Assembly: GCF_017875325.1 (NCBI RefSeq)
Contig: NZ_JAGGMN010000001.1
Coordinates: forward strand, 2,128,140 to 2,192,139
Length of the DNA stretch: 64,000 bases
Reading direction: 5' to 3'
Source: Methanofollis sp. W23
GTDB lineage: Archaea > Halobacteriota > Methanomicrobia > Methanomicrobiales > Methanofollaceae
Shown here: piece by piece, positions 44,457 through 53,366 of the stretch
Position numbering within the stretch: the stretch's first letter is position 1
Layout: every line of letters begins with the position of its first letter
The notes under the pieces: generated by a model
Database searches by the model: none
What the model was told of the DNA's origin: nothing
Seen by the model: only the letters and a program-made list of their open reading frames with translations
Position numbers and translations under genes: made by a program

Positions 44457-46036
44457 AGTGGACCCTCTCCCTCCTCTTTCTCCTCGTGCTCGCAGCGCCG
44501 GCAGCGGCGCTCACCATGGATGTCGCCGGGTCGTCCCCAGGTTCGGCCGTGACCGTCACCCTCGACACCGAGGCAAACGTGACCTTCCAGATGAACAGTG
44601 GGACACCATACTACGCCCATGGGACGACGGTGAAGTTTGTCCCGCACCTCACCGGCACACTCACGGTCACTGCAGAGGCAAAGGGCCAGAGCGTCGAAAA
44701 GAATGTCAAGATCACCTCTGGGGGCACCAATGACGGAGGAGGAGACCTCGATGACGATTCAGGACCATGGAAGACCGTCACCCTCGGTCCAGGCACCTTC
44801 AACGTAACCACCGAGAACGGTGAGGTCTATTCTGTGAAGCAACGGACCGCCCTCGGTGCCCTGGATGCCTCAGGCGCTGATTATGTCCTCGACGACAAGT
44901 GGTACGAGGAGTACGGCACGCTGTACCTCAAGTCAGTCAATGGTCGTGAAGGCGAGGGACTGGCCGGATGGGTCTATCAGGTCAACGAAAAGTCGCCGTC
45001 GGTCGGCGCCAACTCCTATAGCGTGAAGAAAGGCGACAAAGTCATCTTCTACTACAGCGAGAGCATGTCGGCAGAACCCGAAGACTCGACCGGGGCGATC
45101 TACCTCAAGGTCGCCTTCGGCACCACCACTTCAAATGGGGGCGACGGCGGCGAGGGGTCGGAGACCATACAGGAACGCCTTGCGCCGGCCGAAGATCCCG
45201 CCATCTCCCTCAACCTCCCTCAGGGCGTGACCCTGACCTTTGGTGCAGGAGGCGCGCGGATCTCGGTCCGCCAGGACGCAGGCGGCGACGGGGAGGAGGT
45301 GATCGTCAGGGGCGATCGGGTCATTCTCATACGTCCAGGGCTCCTGCTCACTGTCCTGACCGGTGATATGAAGGCAGCAGACAACTCCTCGACTGCCCGG
45401 ATAAAGAGCGTCACCGCCGAACTGATGCCTGCCGCGGCAGGACTCAACGGGACGGCCGGGACCGCAGGAAAGATCATCCTCTCTCTTGCCGGGATCCCGG
45501 CCGAAGGAGTCATCACGACAGATTTCAGCGACCTGATGTCTCCCGACATGACAGAATCCCTCACAGATCTCGCCGCCACAGAGGGACGGTCCCTCCTGGG
45601 CATCGCCTATGTGATGGACGTGAACAAGACCAACCTCAGGAACGGCGAAGACATCCTCGGTGCGACCGTCAGGATGGAGGTCGACCCTGCCTGGGTGAAA
45701 GAGCATGGTGGCGCCGGGGCCGTCAGGATCGCACACCTCACCGACGACGGGACAGTAGAACTCCTCGAGACCAGAATGGTTCAGGAGAGCGAAAAAGTTC
45801 TCACCTTCGAGGCGGAGTCCCAGAACGGCCTCTCTTCATTTGTCCCCCTCGCCCTTGGAGACAAAAAAGAGACTCCACCAGACCTGGTGACACCACTGCC
45901 GCCAGAGGCAGAGGGCGGCACGACCCCACCGACGACCCCCTCACAGCAGACGCCCTTATGGGCCCTGACACCATTTTCAGCACTCTTAATCGTGGGTGCT
46001 ACACATCTGATAAAAAGAAACGAGGAAAAAAAATGA
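44453..46036 (+). CDS. Membrane-anchored DUF4430 (transcobalamin beta-like) surface protein
   Basis: The 527-residue protein starts MKWTLSLLFLLVLAAPAAAL, a signal peptide. After an N-terminal beta-rich part come a DUF4430 domain (about 100-225; TLGPGTFNVTTENG, RTALGALDASGADYV, WYEEYGTLYLKSV, GWVYQVNEKSPSVGANSY) and a PGF-pre-PGF-like domain (about 240-470). A proline/threonine-rich spacer and a terminal hydrophobic helix ending KRNEEKK follow. The ATG at 44453 overlaps the upstream stop as ATGA. DUF4430 is the fold of the C-terminal domain of intrinsic factor and transcobalamin, so corrinoid contact is plausible but not shown. Confidence 0.82.
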   Translation: MKWTLSLLFLLVLAAPAAALTMDVAGSSPGSAVTVTLDTEANVTFQMNSGTPYYAHGTTVKFVPHLTGTLTVTAEAKGQSVEKNVKITSGGTNDGGGDLDDDSGPWKTVTLGPGTFNVTTENGEVYSVKQRTALGALDASGADYVLDDKWYEEYGTLYLKSVNGREGEGLAGWVYQVNEKSPSVGANSYSVKKGDKVIFYYSESMSAEPEDSTGAIYLKVAFGTTTSNGGDGGEGSETIQERLAPAEDPAISLNLPQGVTLTFGAGGARISVRQDAGGDGEEVIVRGDRVILIRPGLLLTVLTGDMKAADNSSTARIKSVTAELMPAAAGLNGTAGTAGKIILSLAGIPAEGVITTDFSDLMSPDMTESLTDLAATEGRSLLGIAYVMDVNKTNLRNGEDILGATVRMEVDPAWVKEHGGAGAVRIAHLTDDGTVELLETRMVQESEKVLTFEAESQNGLSSFVPLALGDKKETPPDLVTPLPPEAEGGTTPPTTPSQQTPLWALTPFSALLIVGATHLIKRNEEKK

Positions 46037-48012
46037 AGAAACTATGTGCACTCGTCATTCTCCTCTGCACCGCCTGCATCATCGGCGGTGCGGCCTACCC
46101 GCTTGCCGCAGAGGACAACACCATACAGGAGAGTCTTAACTATCTCGAATCCTGCCAGCACCCAGACGGCGGATTTGCCGAACCAGAACGGGAGACCAAC
46201 CCAGGCACCTCATGGTTTACGGTAATGGCGATCGTCGCCGCCGGCCAGGACCCCTCGACCTGGACAGTGAACGGCACCTCGGCGGTCGACTACTGGACAG
46301 CCAGCGAGGACCTCACGACCGAAGGGACTGCGGAACTCGGGCGGATGGTGACACTCATCGCTGCCGTCGGGGGCGACCCACACGACTTCGGCGGCAAAGA
46401 CTATCTTGCCGACCTGAAGGCGCAGATGAAATCCTCCGGTCAGTTCGGCGACTTCGTCTACACCACTTACTGGGGGATCTTCGGGCTTGTCGCTGCGGGT
46501 GAAGATGCGTCAAAGTCCCTCGCCTGGCTGAAAGATCAGCAGAACGAAGATGGCGGGTTTGGCTGGATGCCAGGTGCCGAAAGCGACTGCGACGACACCT
46601 CCGCATCGGTGATGGCGATGATCGCCGCCGGAGAACCACAGGACTCTCCGGCAGTGAAGAACGCACTGGGTTATCTCAGAGATGCCCAGATGGATGACGG
46701 CGGGTTCAACTACGGCGGATCCTCGTCCTCGAATGCGGCGTCGGCCGCGTGGGTGACGCAGGCGATCGTCGCAGCAGGTGTAGACCCCTCGACCTGGACG
46801 AAGAACGAGAAAGACGTCATCTCATATCTCACCGACATCCAGCAGCCTGACGGATCGTTCAAATGGACCGCCCAGGTCACCGACAACCCCTGCCGGATGA
46901 CCGCCGCCGCCGTCCCCGCCCTCCTGGGCCGACCATACCCCATCCTGCCTGGCCAGACCACACCTGCACTCTCTGGACAGACCAGGAAGGCGGAGACGAC
47001 ACCCGCCACCGCCGCAACCGCGCCGGTCGGCGCCGCCACGACAGTCCAGAATGCCGGCGGCCCCTGGGAACTGGTCACGGTCACCGACGACTTCGGTGAA
47101 AAAGTCGCCATCACAGAAGAGCCCATGCGCATCGTCTCCCTCTCCCCGGCCAACACCGAGATCCTCTTTGCCCTTGACCTGGGCGACCGCATGGTCGGGG
47201 TGACCGACTACTGCAATTACCCCGAAGAAGCCACCGAGAAGCCAAAGGTCGGCGGGTTCTCCACCGTGAACATCGAGCGGGTCGTGGCGGAGAAACCTGA
47301 CCTGGTCTTTGCCGCCCTTGGCAACACCGAAGAGGTGGTCGACCACCTCAGGAAACTTGGCCTGACCGTCGTCACCCTCAACCCCGACTCGGTCCAGGGA
47401 ACGCTCCATGACATCAGACTCGTCGGCGAGGCAACTGGCAAGGGGGCAGAGGCCGAGACACTTGCCGCCTCGATGCAGAAACGGATCAACGCTGTTGAAA
47501 CAAAAGTGGAGGACGCCCCTGAGCACCCGACCGTAATGCATGTCGTCTGGTACGACCCCATCTGGGTGAGCGGCAACAACACCTTCCAGGACGAGCTGAT
47601 CGATATCGCCAGCGGAGAGAATGCCTTCCCTGATATTGAAGGCTGGCAGATCGTCACCCTCGAAAAAGTGCTCACCACCGACCCTGACGTGATCCTGGTC
47701 AACTCTGGCACCGGGATGGACGGGGGGGAGAGCGACCTCATCTACCGGTACTTCGCCGAGGAGCCGCGCTTCCAGAACCTCAAGGCAGTGAAGAATGATC
47801 GGATCTACATTGTGCCCTCAGACATCATCGACCGCGGCGGTCCCAGGATCGTGGACGCCATCGAAATGGTGGCGGCCGACATCCACCCTGATCTCTTTGG
47901 CACAGAAGAGGAGACACCCACACCATCAGGCGCACAGACCCCAGGGTTCGGGATCTTTGCAGCACTGGCCGGGGTGGGGGGTGCATGTTTCCTCCTCAGG
48001 AGGATTGGATGA
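46033..48012 (+). CDS. Alpha-toroid plus BtuF-like corrinoid-binding fusion with PGF-CTERM
   Basis: The 659-residue protein has a signal peptide (residues 1-27). Residues about 30-300 form an alpha-alpha toroid with repeated Q-x-x-DGGF units (YLESCQHPDGGF, WLKDQQNEDGGF, YLRDAQMDDGGF, YLTDIQQPDGSF) like squalene-cyclase/prenyltransferase repeats, the same fold class as the N-terminal domain of intrinsic factor. After a threonine/alanine linker, residues about 350-620 are a BtuF/FecB-type periplasmic-binding domain (RIVSLSPANTEILFALDLGD, VGGFSTVNIERVVAEKPDLV). The end TPGFGIFAALAGVGGACFLL with RRIG is a PGF-CTERM archaeosortase signal. The ATG at 46033 overlaps the upstream stop. It is the only substrate-binding protein near btuCD. 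Confidence 0.85.
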   Translation: MKKLCALVILLCTACIIGGAAYPLAAEDNTIQESLNYLESCQHPDGGFAEPERETNPGTSWFTVMAIVAAGQDPSTWTVNGTSAVDYWTASEDLTTEGTAELGRMVTLIAAVGGDPHDFGGKDYLADLKAQMKSSGQFGDFVYTTYWGIFGLVAAGEDASKSLAWLKDQQNEDGGFGWMPGAESDCDDTSASVMAMIAAGEPQDSPAVKNALGYLRDAQMDDGGFNYGGSSSSNAASAAWVTQAIVAAGVDPSTWTKNEKDVISYLTDIQQPDGSFKWTAQVTDNPCRMTAAAVPALLGRPYPILPGQTTPALSGQTRKAETTPATAATAPVGAATTVQNAGGPWELVTVTDDFGEKVAITEEPMRIVSLSPANTEILFALDLGDRMVGVTDYCNYPEEATEKPKVGGFSTVNIERVVAEKPDLVFAALGNTEEVVDHLRKLGLTVVTLNPDSVQGTLHDIRLVGEATGKGAEAETLAASMQKRINAVETKVEDAPEHPTVMHVVWYDPIWVSGNNTFQDELIDIASGENAFPDIEGWQIVTLEKVLTTDPDVILVNSGTGMDGGESDLIYRYFAEEPRFQNLKAVKNDRIYIVPSDIIDRGGPRIVDAIEMVAADIHPDLFGTEEETPTPSGAQTPGFGIFAALAGVGGACFLLRRIG

Positions 48013-49085
48013 GAATCATCGGCCCCATCCTCTTCCTATTCTTTCTCTCGGCACTTCCCGCGATCGCGACGGCAGCGACACCTGAAGAAACACCGCTCTC
48101 TGAGGTGGCAGTCCCTGGCGAGGTGAAACAGGTTGCCTTGAATGCCGACGGCACCAGGGTGGCCGTCCTCTCAGATCAGACACTCTCATGGTACGATAAA
48201 GATGGGACACTCTCATGGCATGTCCCGGCAAACAATGTAGAGACATTCGGGGCCTCTGATGATGGGGCGCTCCTTGTCACGGGCGGCGCCGACCTCAGGG
48301 CCTATGACCACCGTGGCGACCGGGCTTTCAGGCTTGACACCGGGTATTTCGCCCTGGGGGTCGGGGTGTCCCCTGACGGTTCCTGTATCGCCGCCGGGTT
48401 TGACAACAGGAGTCTGGTCCTCTTCAGGGGCGACACCTCCAAAGACTTCGAACCTGCCTGGACGATTGAGACCTCAGAGGACGTTATCAGCGTGGCACTC
48501 ACCGACAATGGATCCTCTCTCGTAGCCTGCACCAGGGACGGGATGGTAAACGTCTACACCGGGGACGGAAGACTGCTGTGGCGCTATGACACCGGGGGGA
48601 GCGAAAGACTCACCTGCGCCGTCACCCACGACGGAGCATATATTTTCGTCGGAGCCGACCATGGAAAGGTCTTCTTGTTGAACAGAAACGGGATCCTCAT
48701 CTGGGAAGAGGTCATCGGGAAGCGCCTTCCTGCGGTCTCAATCTCGGCCGAAGGCTCGGTCATTGCTGCGGGTGGAGACGAAGGGGTCGTGCTCCGCACT
48801 CTCCAGGACGACGACCATGAGCCGTTCGGAAACAGGAGCGTGCAGGTGGTCGCACTCTCTTCCGACGGGAGAAGACTGGCGATCGCCGGACAGGGAGGAG
48901 ATATCGGATTCTTTTCGACAGGGAGAGAGGAAGGGTCGCCAGGGGCCACGCTCGCCCCCCTGGCCGCCCCTGCAGGGCGTGTCACCTCAGGGAGTAGCAC
49001 AGAACCGACCGCGACCACACACGCAAGCCCTTCCATCCTGCCAGGACTTGCAGCCGTCGCTCTCCTGTTATGGAGGAGGCGGTAA
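48009..49085 (+). CDS. Surface beta-propeller (WD40/NHL-like) protein, membrane anchored
   Basis: The 358-residue protein has a signal peptide (ILFLFFLSALPAIATAA) and about seven repeats with alternating short strands (for example VKQVALNADGTRVAVLSDQT, VISVALTDNGSSLVACTRDG, VQVVALSSDGRRLAIAGQGG), a WD40-like propeller. A threonine/proline-rich stalk and the C-terminal helix ILPGLAAVALLLWRRR suggest PGF-like sorting or a simple anchor. The ATG at 48009 overlaps the upstream stop by four bases (ATGA). A T-run at 49089-49095 ends the operon. Its partner or function is not known; it may organise the surface complex. Confidence 0.8.
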   Translation: MRIIGPILFLFFLSALPAIATAATPEETPLSEVAVPGEVKQVALNADGTRVAVLSDQTLSWYDKDGTLSWHVPANNVETFGASDDGALLVTGGADLRAYDHRGDRAFRLDTGYFALGVGVSPDGSCIAAGFDNRSLVLFRGDTSKDFEPAWTIETSEDVISVALTDNGSSLVACTRDGMVNVYTGDGRLLWRYDTGGSERLTCAVTHDGAYIFVGADHGKVFLLNRNGILIWEEVIGKRLPAVSISAEGSVIAAGGDEGVVLRTLQDDDHEPFGNRSVQVVALSSDGRRLAIAGQGGDIGFFSTGREEGSPGATLAPLAAPAGRVTSGSSTEPTATTHASPSILPGLAAVALLLWRRR

Positions 49086-49097
49086 GCCTTTTTTTCG
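49086..49097 (+). terminator. T-run terminator of the surface corrinoid operon
   Basis: Seven T residues follow the stop of the last gene directly. Confidence 0.6.
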
Positions 49098-49376
49098 GAC
49101 CTGGAGAGAGCCCCACTCATCCCTGGGGGGAACGCAATGAGACCGCCTCCCCTCATCGATCGTGCCGCAGGGGTCCGGGTGGGCATTCGTCTCCAGGCAG
49201 AGTCGCCTCGCTTTTCATGAGGGATTGCCTGAAACACGCTCTCGGTCCATGCATGGTTCACCAGAGCCCTGAGAGCACGAAAGAACCTCTGGGACATCTT
49301 AAATCTCTCCAGAAACGCGCCGCCCCATCCATACTTTCATATCCGCAGACCTCTATTTTTCAGGTACGGTGAACCC

Positions 49377-49940
49377 ATGGACTTAGCCACCATCATAGTA
49401 ATCGCAGTCGTCGTGCTGGTCATCCTCGCCCTCATCGGCTGGATCATCAGCATCTACAACCGGTTCATGAACCTGAAAAACTCGGGCGAGGCCACCCTCG
49501 GCCAGATCCGTGTCGCCATGAAGAAGCGTCTCGACCAGATCGAGCAGCTCCTCGGATCTGTCAAGAGTTATGCCTCCTTCGAGAAGGAGACCCTCACCAG
49601 GGTCACCGAGATGCGGGCAGGCGTCGGGAAGGCCGATCCCGGCGACCTCAACGAGGTCGAGCGGCAGTCGCGCTCGATCATCGGTCGGCTCTTCGCCGTC
49701 GCCGAGGCCTACCCCGACCTCAAGACGCAGGCGACAGTCTCTGAACTGATGGCGTCCATCAGACAGATCGAGGACGAGATCGCCCGCCAGCGCTACACCT
49801 ACAACAACATCGCCCAGCAACTCAACACCATGACCGAGACGATCCCTTCCAACATCGTCGCCTCCATGGCCCATGTCCAGAGACTCGACTACCTCGAGTT
49901 CGAGGAAGAGATCGAGCAGGCGCCAAAGATCGAGTTCTGA
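49377..49940 (+). CDS. lemA: LemA family protein
   Basis: The 187-residue protein has one N-terminal membrane helix (TIIVIAVVVLVILALIGWII) and a long coiled-coil-rich body with NRFMNLKNSGEATLGQIRVA and YPDLKTQATVSELMASIRQI, typical of LemA. The biological role of LemA proteins is poorly known. It is followed at ten bases by a DUF2207 membrane protein, a pairing seen in many genomes. The ATG at 49377 follows GGTACGGTG, and a cttTCATATCC element lies about 40 bases upstream. Confidence 0.92.
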   Translation: MDLATIIVIAVVVLVILALIGWIISIYNRFMNLKNSGEATLGQIRVAMKKRLDQIEQLLGSVKSYASFEKETLTRVTEMRAGVGKADPGDLNEVERQSRSIIGRLFAVAEAYPDLKTQATVSELMASIRQIEDEIARQRYTYNNIAQQLNTMTETIPSNIVASMAHVQRLDYLEFEEEIEQAPKIEF

Positions 49941-49950
49941 GGTGGACGTG

Positions 49951-51771
49951 GTGAGTGAAAACCGGCAGATCGCCACCCTCCTCATCGTCACCCTTTTTCT
50001 CGGCGTTGCGGCCCTCGGCCTCAGCGCCGCTCTGCCCTTCCTCACCGAGGGCGACCTGGTCGTCGACGATTATCAGGCGGTCCTGTACGAGAACGGCACC
50101 TTTGTCGAACGCTACACCTATGACGTCGCGCGCTCTGATGAGTACAGGATGCTCTTCCGCTTCTTCGACGACCGCCTCACCTTTGCCGATGCGTCAAGTC
50201 CGCACGTGAAGTTCGAGGAGATGACGGTACCAGAGGGAGTGATCGGATACGTGAAGGACGCCTCTGGTGAGGTCAGGACCTACCCGACCGCGACCGAGGC
50301 CGAGACCGAGTTCATCAGGAGCAAGGCCTATCCCAACGAGGTCGGGCTCTACAACCCTGGATATTTCGACGCAGGCACATATGTCGTCGAGTACCACTCG
50401 GTCATGCGCCCACCGGTGGAGTACGACGGCGAGGTGGCCCATGTCAACCTCAAACTCGTCCGCGAGCATATCCCGTACCGCCACCTCACCCTCACCCTCC
50501 CTGACTGGGAGGGGATCGAGACGGTCTATGCCTACCCGCCCTGGCTCTCGGTCGAACGGCAGGACGGGACGGTGACGATCACAGGTAGTGCCGCCGCAAA
50601 CGATCCCGTGGCGGTCGAACTCCTCCTGCCTCTCTCCTACCTGGACCAGACGAGCGGGTTCCCGCACCCGGTCGACGACCTGAGACAGAAGACCGAAGAA
50701 GGCGCCTTCTGGTATAACTTCCCGTACCATGCGGCCTCGGTCTTCCAGACGGTTGCGGCCTTCCTGGTCCTCGTCCTCCCCTTCGCGCTCCTCCTCCTAT
50801 ACCGCAGGTATGGGCGGGAGAAGACCTTCACTGTCCCCGAGTATCTCAGTTTCACGCCCAACACCGCCCTCAAACCCTGGCAGGTGAACCTCCTCTTCAA
50901 GGGGGACGTGAATGAGTCAGACGAGGACGCCTTCTACGCCACGCTCCTCGACCTCCACAGGCAGGGCGTGGTCACCGTCAGGGAGAAGGACGATGCAAAG
51001 GGGATCACGGTCACGGTCAACCGCGGCCATTCAGACGACCCCTATGAACAGCGGGTGCTCAACTACATCTCCGGTGTCGGGGGCAACGGGGTCTTTGACT
51101 CTGGTGAACTGGAGAGGATGGCAACGCGGGCGGCAGAGGGCAGGGCCGACCTGGCCACGGTGCAGGGCTACCAGCGGAGTCTCCAGGCGCTCTTCAACCC
51201 GACAGACACGCGCCTCTCCAGGAAGTACGCGGTGGACGGCAGGAAGTTTGTCTCACCCCTCCTCTTCCCGCCTGCATTCCTCCTCGGGCTTGCAGTCCTG
51301 GTCTTCGTGCTTGCCCCGGCCACCGGGGCGGCGTCGGTGCCGGCGATCGTCCTCTCGGTCGCAGGGCTCGTCGAGGTGGGCATCGCCCTCCTGATGCCCT
51401 CGACCCTCTTTGGCCACTGGAAGGGCGACCACTTCAAGGAAAAACTGGAATGGGAAAGTTTCGAGAATTTCCTCTCCGACATGGCGCAGATCCAGAAGTA
51501 CGCCCCAGAAGACCTCTCGATGTGGGGCGAGTGGATGGTCTACGGCACCGCCCTGGGCCTGGGCGAGCAGGTCGAGAAGGCGATGGAGCACCTGCATGTC
51601 TCCTATGCCGAGGTGGGGATGCCGGTCTACTCCCATATGCCCCTGGCCTTCATACCGATCGCTCACTTCTCCGCGCCCTCCACCGGCAGCGGTGGCGGCG
51701 GCTTCGGTGGTGGAGGGGGCGGTTTCGGTGGCGGCGGCGGCTTCGGCGGTGGCGGCGTCGGAGGGCGTTGA
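49951..51771 (+). CDS. DUF2207 membrane protein with glycine-rich tail
   Basis: The 606-residue protein has an N-terminal signal-anchor helix (ATLLIVTLFLGVAALGLSA), a large extracytoplasmic beta-rich domain to about residue 255 and a helix (VAAFLVLVLPFALLLLY). A cytoplasmic part and two further helices near 430-470 follow, and the tail is GGGGFGGGGGGFGGG-like. This is the DUF2207 (YciQ-like) architecture. GTG at 49951 is chosen because GAGGTGG lies correctly upstream and overlap with lemA is avoided; the longer frame would begin inside lemA. Function is unknown; its partnership with LemA is by context. Confidence 0.88.
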   Translation: MSENRQIATLLIVTLFLGVAALGLSAALPFLTEGDLVVDDYQAVLYENGTFVERYTYDVARSDEYRMLFRFFDDRLTFADASSPHVKFEEMTVPEGVIGYVKDASGEVRTYPTATEAETEFIRSKAYPNEVGLYNPGYFDAGTYVVEYHSVMRPPVEYDGEVAHVNLKLVREHIPYRHLTLTLPDWEGIETVYAYPPWLSVERQDGTVTITGSAAANDPVAVELLLPLSYLDQTSGFPHPVDDLRQKTEEGAFWYNFPYHAASVFQTVAAFLVLVLPFALLLLYRRYGREKTFTVPEYLSFTPNTALKPWQVNLLFKGDVNESDEDAFYATLLDLHRQGVVTVREKDDAKGITVTVNRGHSDDPYEQRVLNYISGVGGNGVFDSGELERMATRAAEGRADLATVQGYQRSLQALFNPTDTRLSRKYAVDGRKFVSPLLFPPAFLLGLAVLVFVLAPATGAASVPAIVLSVAGLVEVGIALLMPSTLFGHWKGDHFKEKLEWESFENFLSDMAQIQKYAPEDLSMWGEWMVYGTALGLGEQVEKAMEHLHVSYAEVGMPVYSHMPLAFIPIAHFSAPSTGSGGGGFGGGGGGFGGGGGFGGGGVGGR

Positions 51772-51868
51772 ACCGAGATCCTCATCTTTTCTTTTGGCTC
51801 TGAACAGATCCCAAAACTCTCTGGAAGCGAACATCTTCTGGAACTGAAACACATCTTTCCAGAAATTC
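51772..51868. other. Short spacer before an inverted-repeat element
   Basis: Only a short T-rich stretch and no gene are seen between the DUF2207 stop and the repeat element. Confidence 0.4.
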
Positions 51869-52057
51869 GGCTCTGTAGAAATCTTCCGGACAGGTATCTC
51901 TGGCGGGGGATGGCATCACGCTCTTCATGACGATTGATTGTGCCCTCCCGACCCTATCTTCATCCCGGGGGTCCGGGGGCAGCGCCCCCGGCCGAAGAGG
52001 TGGGAAGGCGGGCGACACACATCCCCACACACAAGAGGCAAGGGATTCTAAAGAGCC
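51869..52057. repeat. MITE-like inverted-repeat element, copy C
   Basis: The 189-base copy is bounded by ggctctgtagaaatc at 51869-51883 and ggattctaaagagcc at 52043-52057. The core holds cttcatcccgggggtccggg with a hairpin gggggcagcgcccccgg, and the same accompanying words as copy B (gaaggcgggcgacacacat, acaagaggcaaggg). Confidence 0.8.
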
Positions 52058-52391
52058 GAAATTCTAAACCCTGTCCTCCACCGGGGGCGGCCGCACCCGG
52101 TGCAAGCTTCGGGAAGGAGATGGATGCAGGTCTGCGTGACAACAGGAGGAGGATCTTTCAGCCATAATCCAATCACTATCGTCTGCACGAGGAAGGTCGG
52201 AATGGACATCATAAGCAAGAGTGCAGGGGTGCGGTATCGTCTTTCTCTTCCCTCTCAAGGTGGTGTCCAGGAGAGCATTCACATCATGGAAGGAGGGCGC
52301 CGTCCTCATACCTCTCCACATGCATGGGGGTCCAGTCCAGGCACCAGGCAGTGCCAGAGTATTTATCAGAGCAGATGGCAGAAGGGGCCTC
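52058..52391. other. Intergenic region with promoter of the flavodoxin fusion gene
   Basis: No gene is seen. A TATA-like gtatttatc lies at 52359-52367, about 25 bases before the ATG at 52392, which implies a nearly leaderless transcript. The earlier in-frame codons lack a start signal and family resemblance. Confidence 0.5.
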
Positions 52392-53366
52392 ATGCTCAGG
52401 ACATGTGTCGTCTATGAGAGCAAATACGGGACGACCGCCGAGGTGGCCAGGGCGTTCGCCCTCGTCCTGGGGCCGTCCAGGATGTGCCGGCCCGAGGCAT
52501 TCTCAGAGGACCTGAAATCCTCTGACCTCTTTGTGATCGGCACACCCATCTACAATGGGGAGGTCGTCCCCTCGGTCAGGCGATTTGTCGAGACCAATGC
52601 CTCGTGGCTGCGAGAAAAATCGGTGGCCCTCTTCTGCACCTGTGTCAAACTTCACAGGGGGCGGACATACCTCACAGGACTGCGGGCCTTCCTCGGCGAA
52701 GAGGTGCCGGCCGTCGCCTTCGGCGGACAACTCAGGACCGCGGACCTCGACCGGGAGGACAGAAACGCCCTCACCTTTTATGCGAAACGGACCGGGTTCA
52801 TCCTGCAGGACCACGACCTCCTCGACATGAAGGCGGTCGCCGCGTATGCCCTGAGCCTGCGCGAGAAACTGGAGGGCATCGACCAGATGCCTGAAGAGGA
52901 CTTCAAGGCCAGGGCCGAGCGGTTCCTCATCGCCCATTCAGAATGTGTGCTCGCCACCGCCCATGGCACCTCGGTACGGGCGACGCCGGTCAACTACTTC
53001 TATGCCGACGGGCGGGTCTATATCTTCAGCGAGGGCGGGGCAAAGTTCGCCCACCTGGTCCAGAACCCCCGCGCCTCGGTCGCGATCTACGACCCTCGCG
53101 CCACCATGGAGGAGGTGCGCGGCATGCAACTCACCGGCAATGTCGAGGTGATCTGTCCAGGGGACCAGGGCCACAAGGAGGCACTCGACCTCTGCGGGAT
53201 CTCAAAAGAAATGCTTGCCTCTTTTCCGGCAGACCTCAACGTGATCACGATCACCCCCGACGAGACGGTCTACCTGGACACGTCCCTTCAAAATGAGGGG
53301 TATGCGGCGCGGCAGGTCCTGCGTGAGCGGACCTTCACCCCTTCACCGCGGCGACAAAGCCCCTGA
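52392..53366 (+). CDS. Flavodoxin and pyridoxamine-5'-phosphate-oxidase-like fusion
   Basis: The 324-residue protein joins an N-terminal flavodoxin-type domain (residues 1-160; VVYESKYGTTAEVARAFA at the FMN phosphate loop and IGTPIYNGEVVPSVRRFV) to a C-terminal FMN-binding split barrel (about 185-300; ECVLATAHGTSVRATPVNYF, VYIFSEGGAKFAHLVQNP). Both domains usually bind FMN. Such fusions may act as electron carriers or reductases, and the first half resembles HemG-type menaquinone-dependent protoporphyrinogen dehydrogenase. Substrate unknown. The 3' end overlaps the convergent trpF gene by 32 bases. Confidence 0.85.
   Translation: MLRTCVVYESKYGTTAEVARAFALVLGPSRMCRPEAFSEDLKSSDLFVIGTPIYNGEVVPSVRRFVETNASWLREKSVALFCTCVKLHRGRTYLTGLRAFLGEEVPAVAFGGQLRTADLDREDRNALTFYAKRTGFILQDHDLLDMKAVAAYALSLREKLEGIDQMPEEDFKARAERFLIAHSECVLATAHGTSVRATPVNYFYADGRVYIFSEGGAKFAHLVQNPRASVAIYDPRATMEEVRGMQLTGNVEVICPGDQGHKEALDLCGISKEMLASFPADLNVITITPDETVYLDTSLQNEGYAARQVLRERTFTPSPRRQSP

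Noticed and set aside
52221-52391. N-terminal extension of the flavodoxin fusion
   Set aside because: Residues before MLRTCVVYES do not belong to the flavodoxin fold, and a TATA element lies inside the extension at 52359-52367.
53335-53366. Convergent 32-base overlap of the flavodoxin fusion and trpF as a special antisense device
   Set aside because: Short convergent overlaps also occur at 57552-57593 and are ordinary in compact archaeal genomes; no further structure supports a regulatory role.
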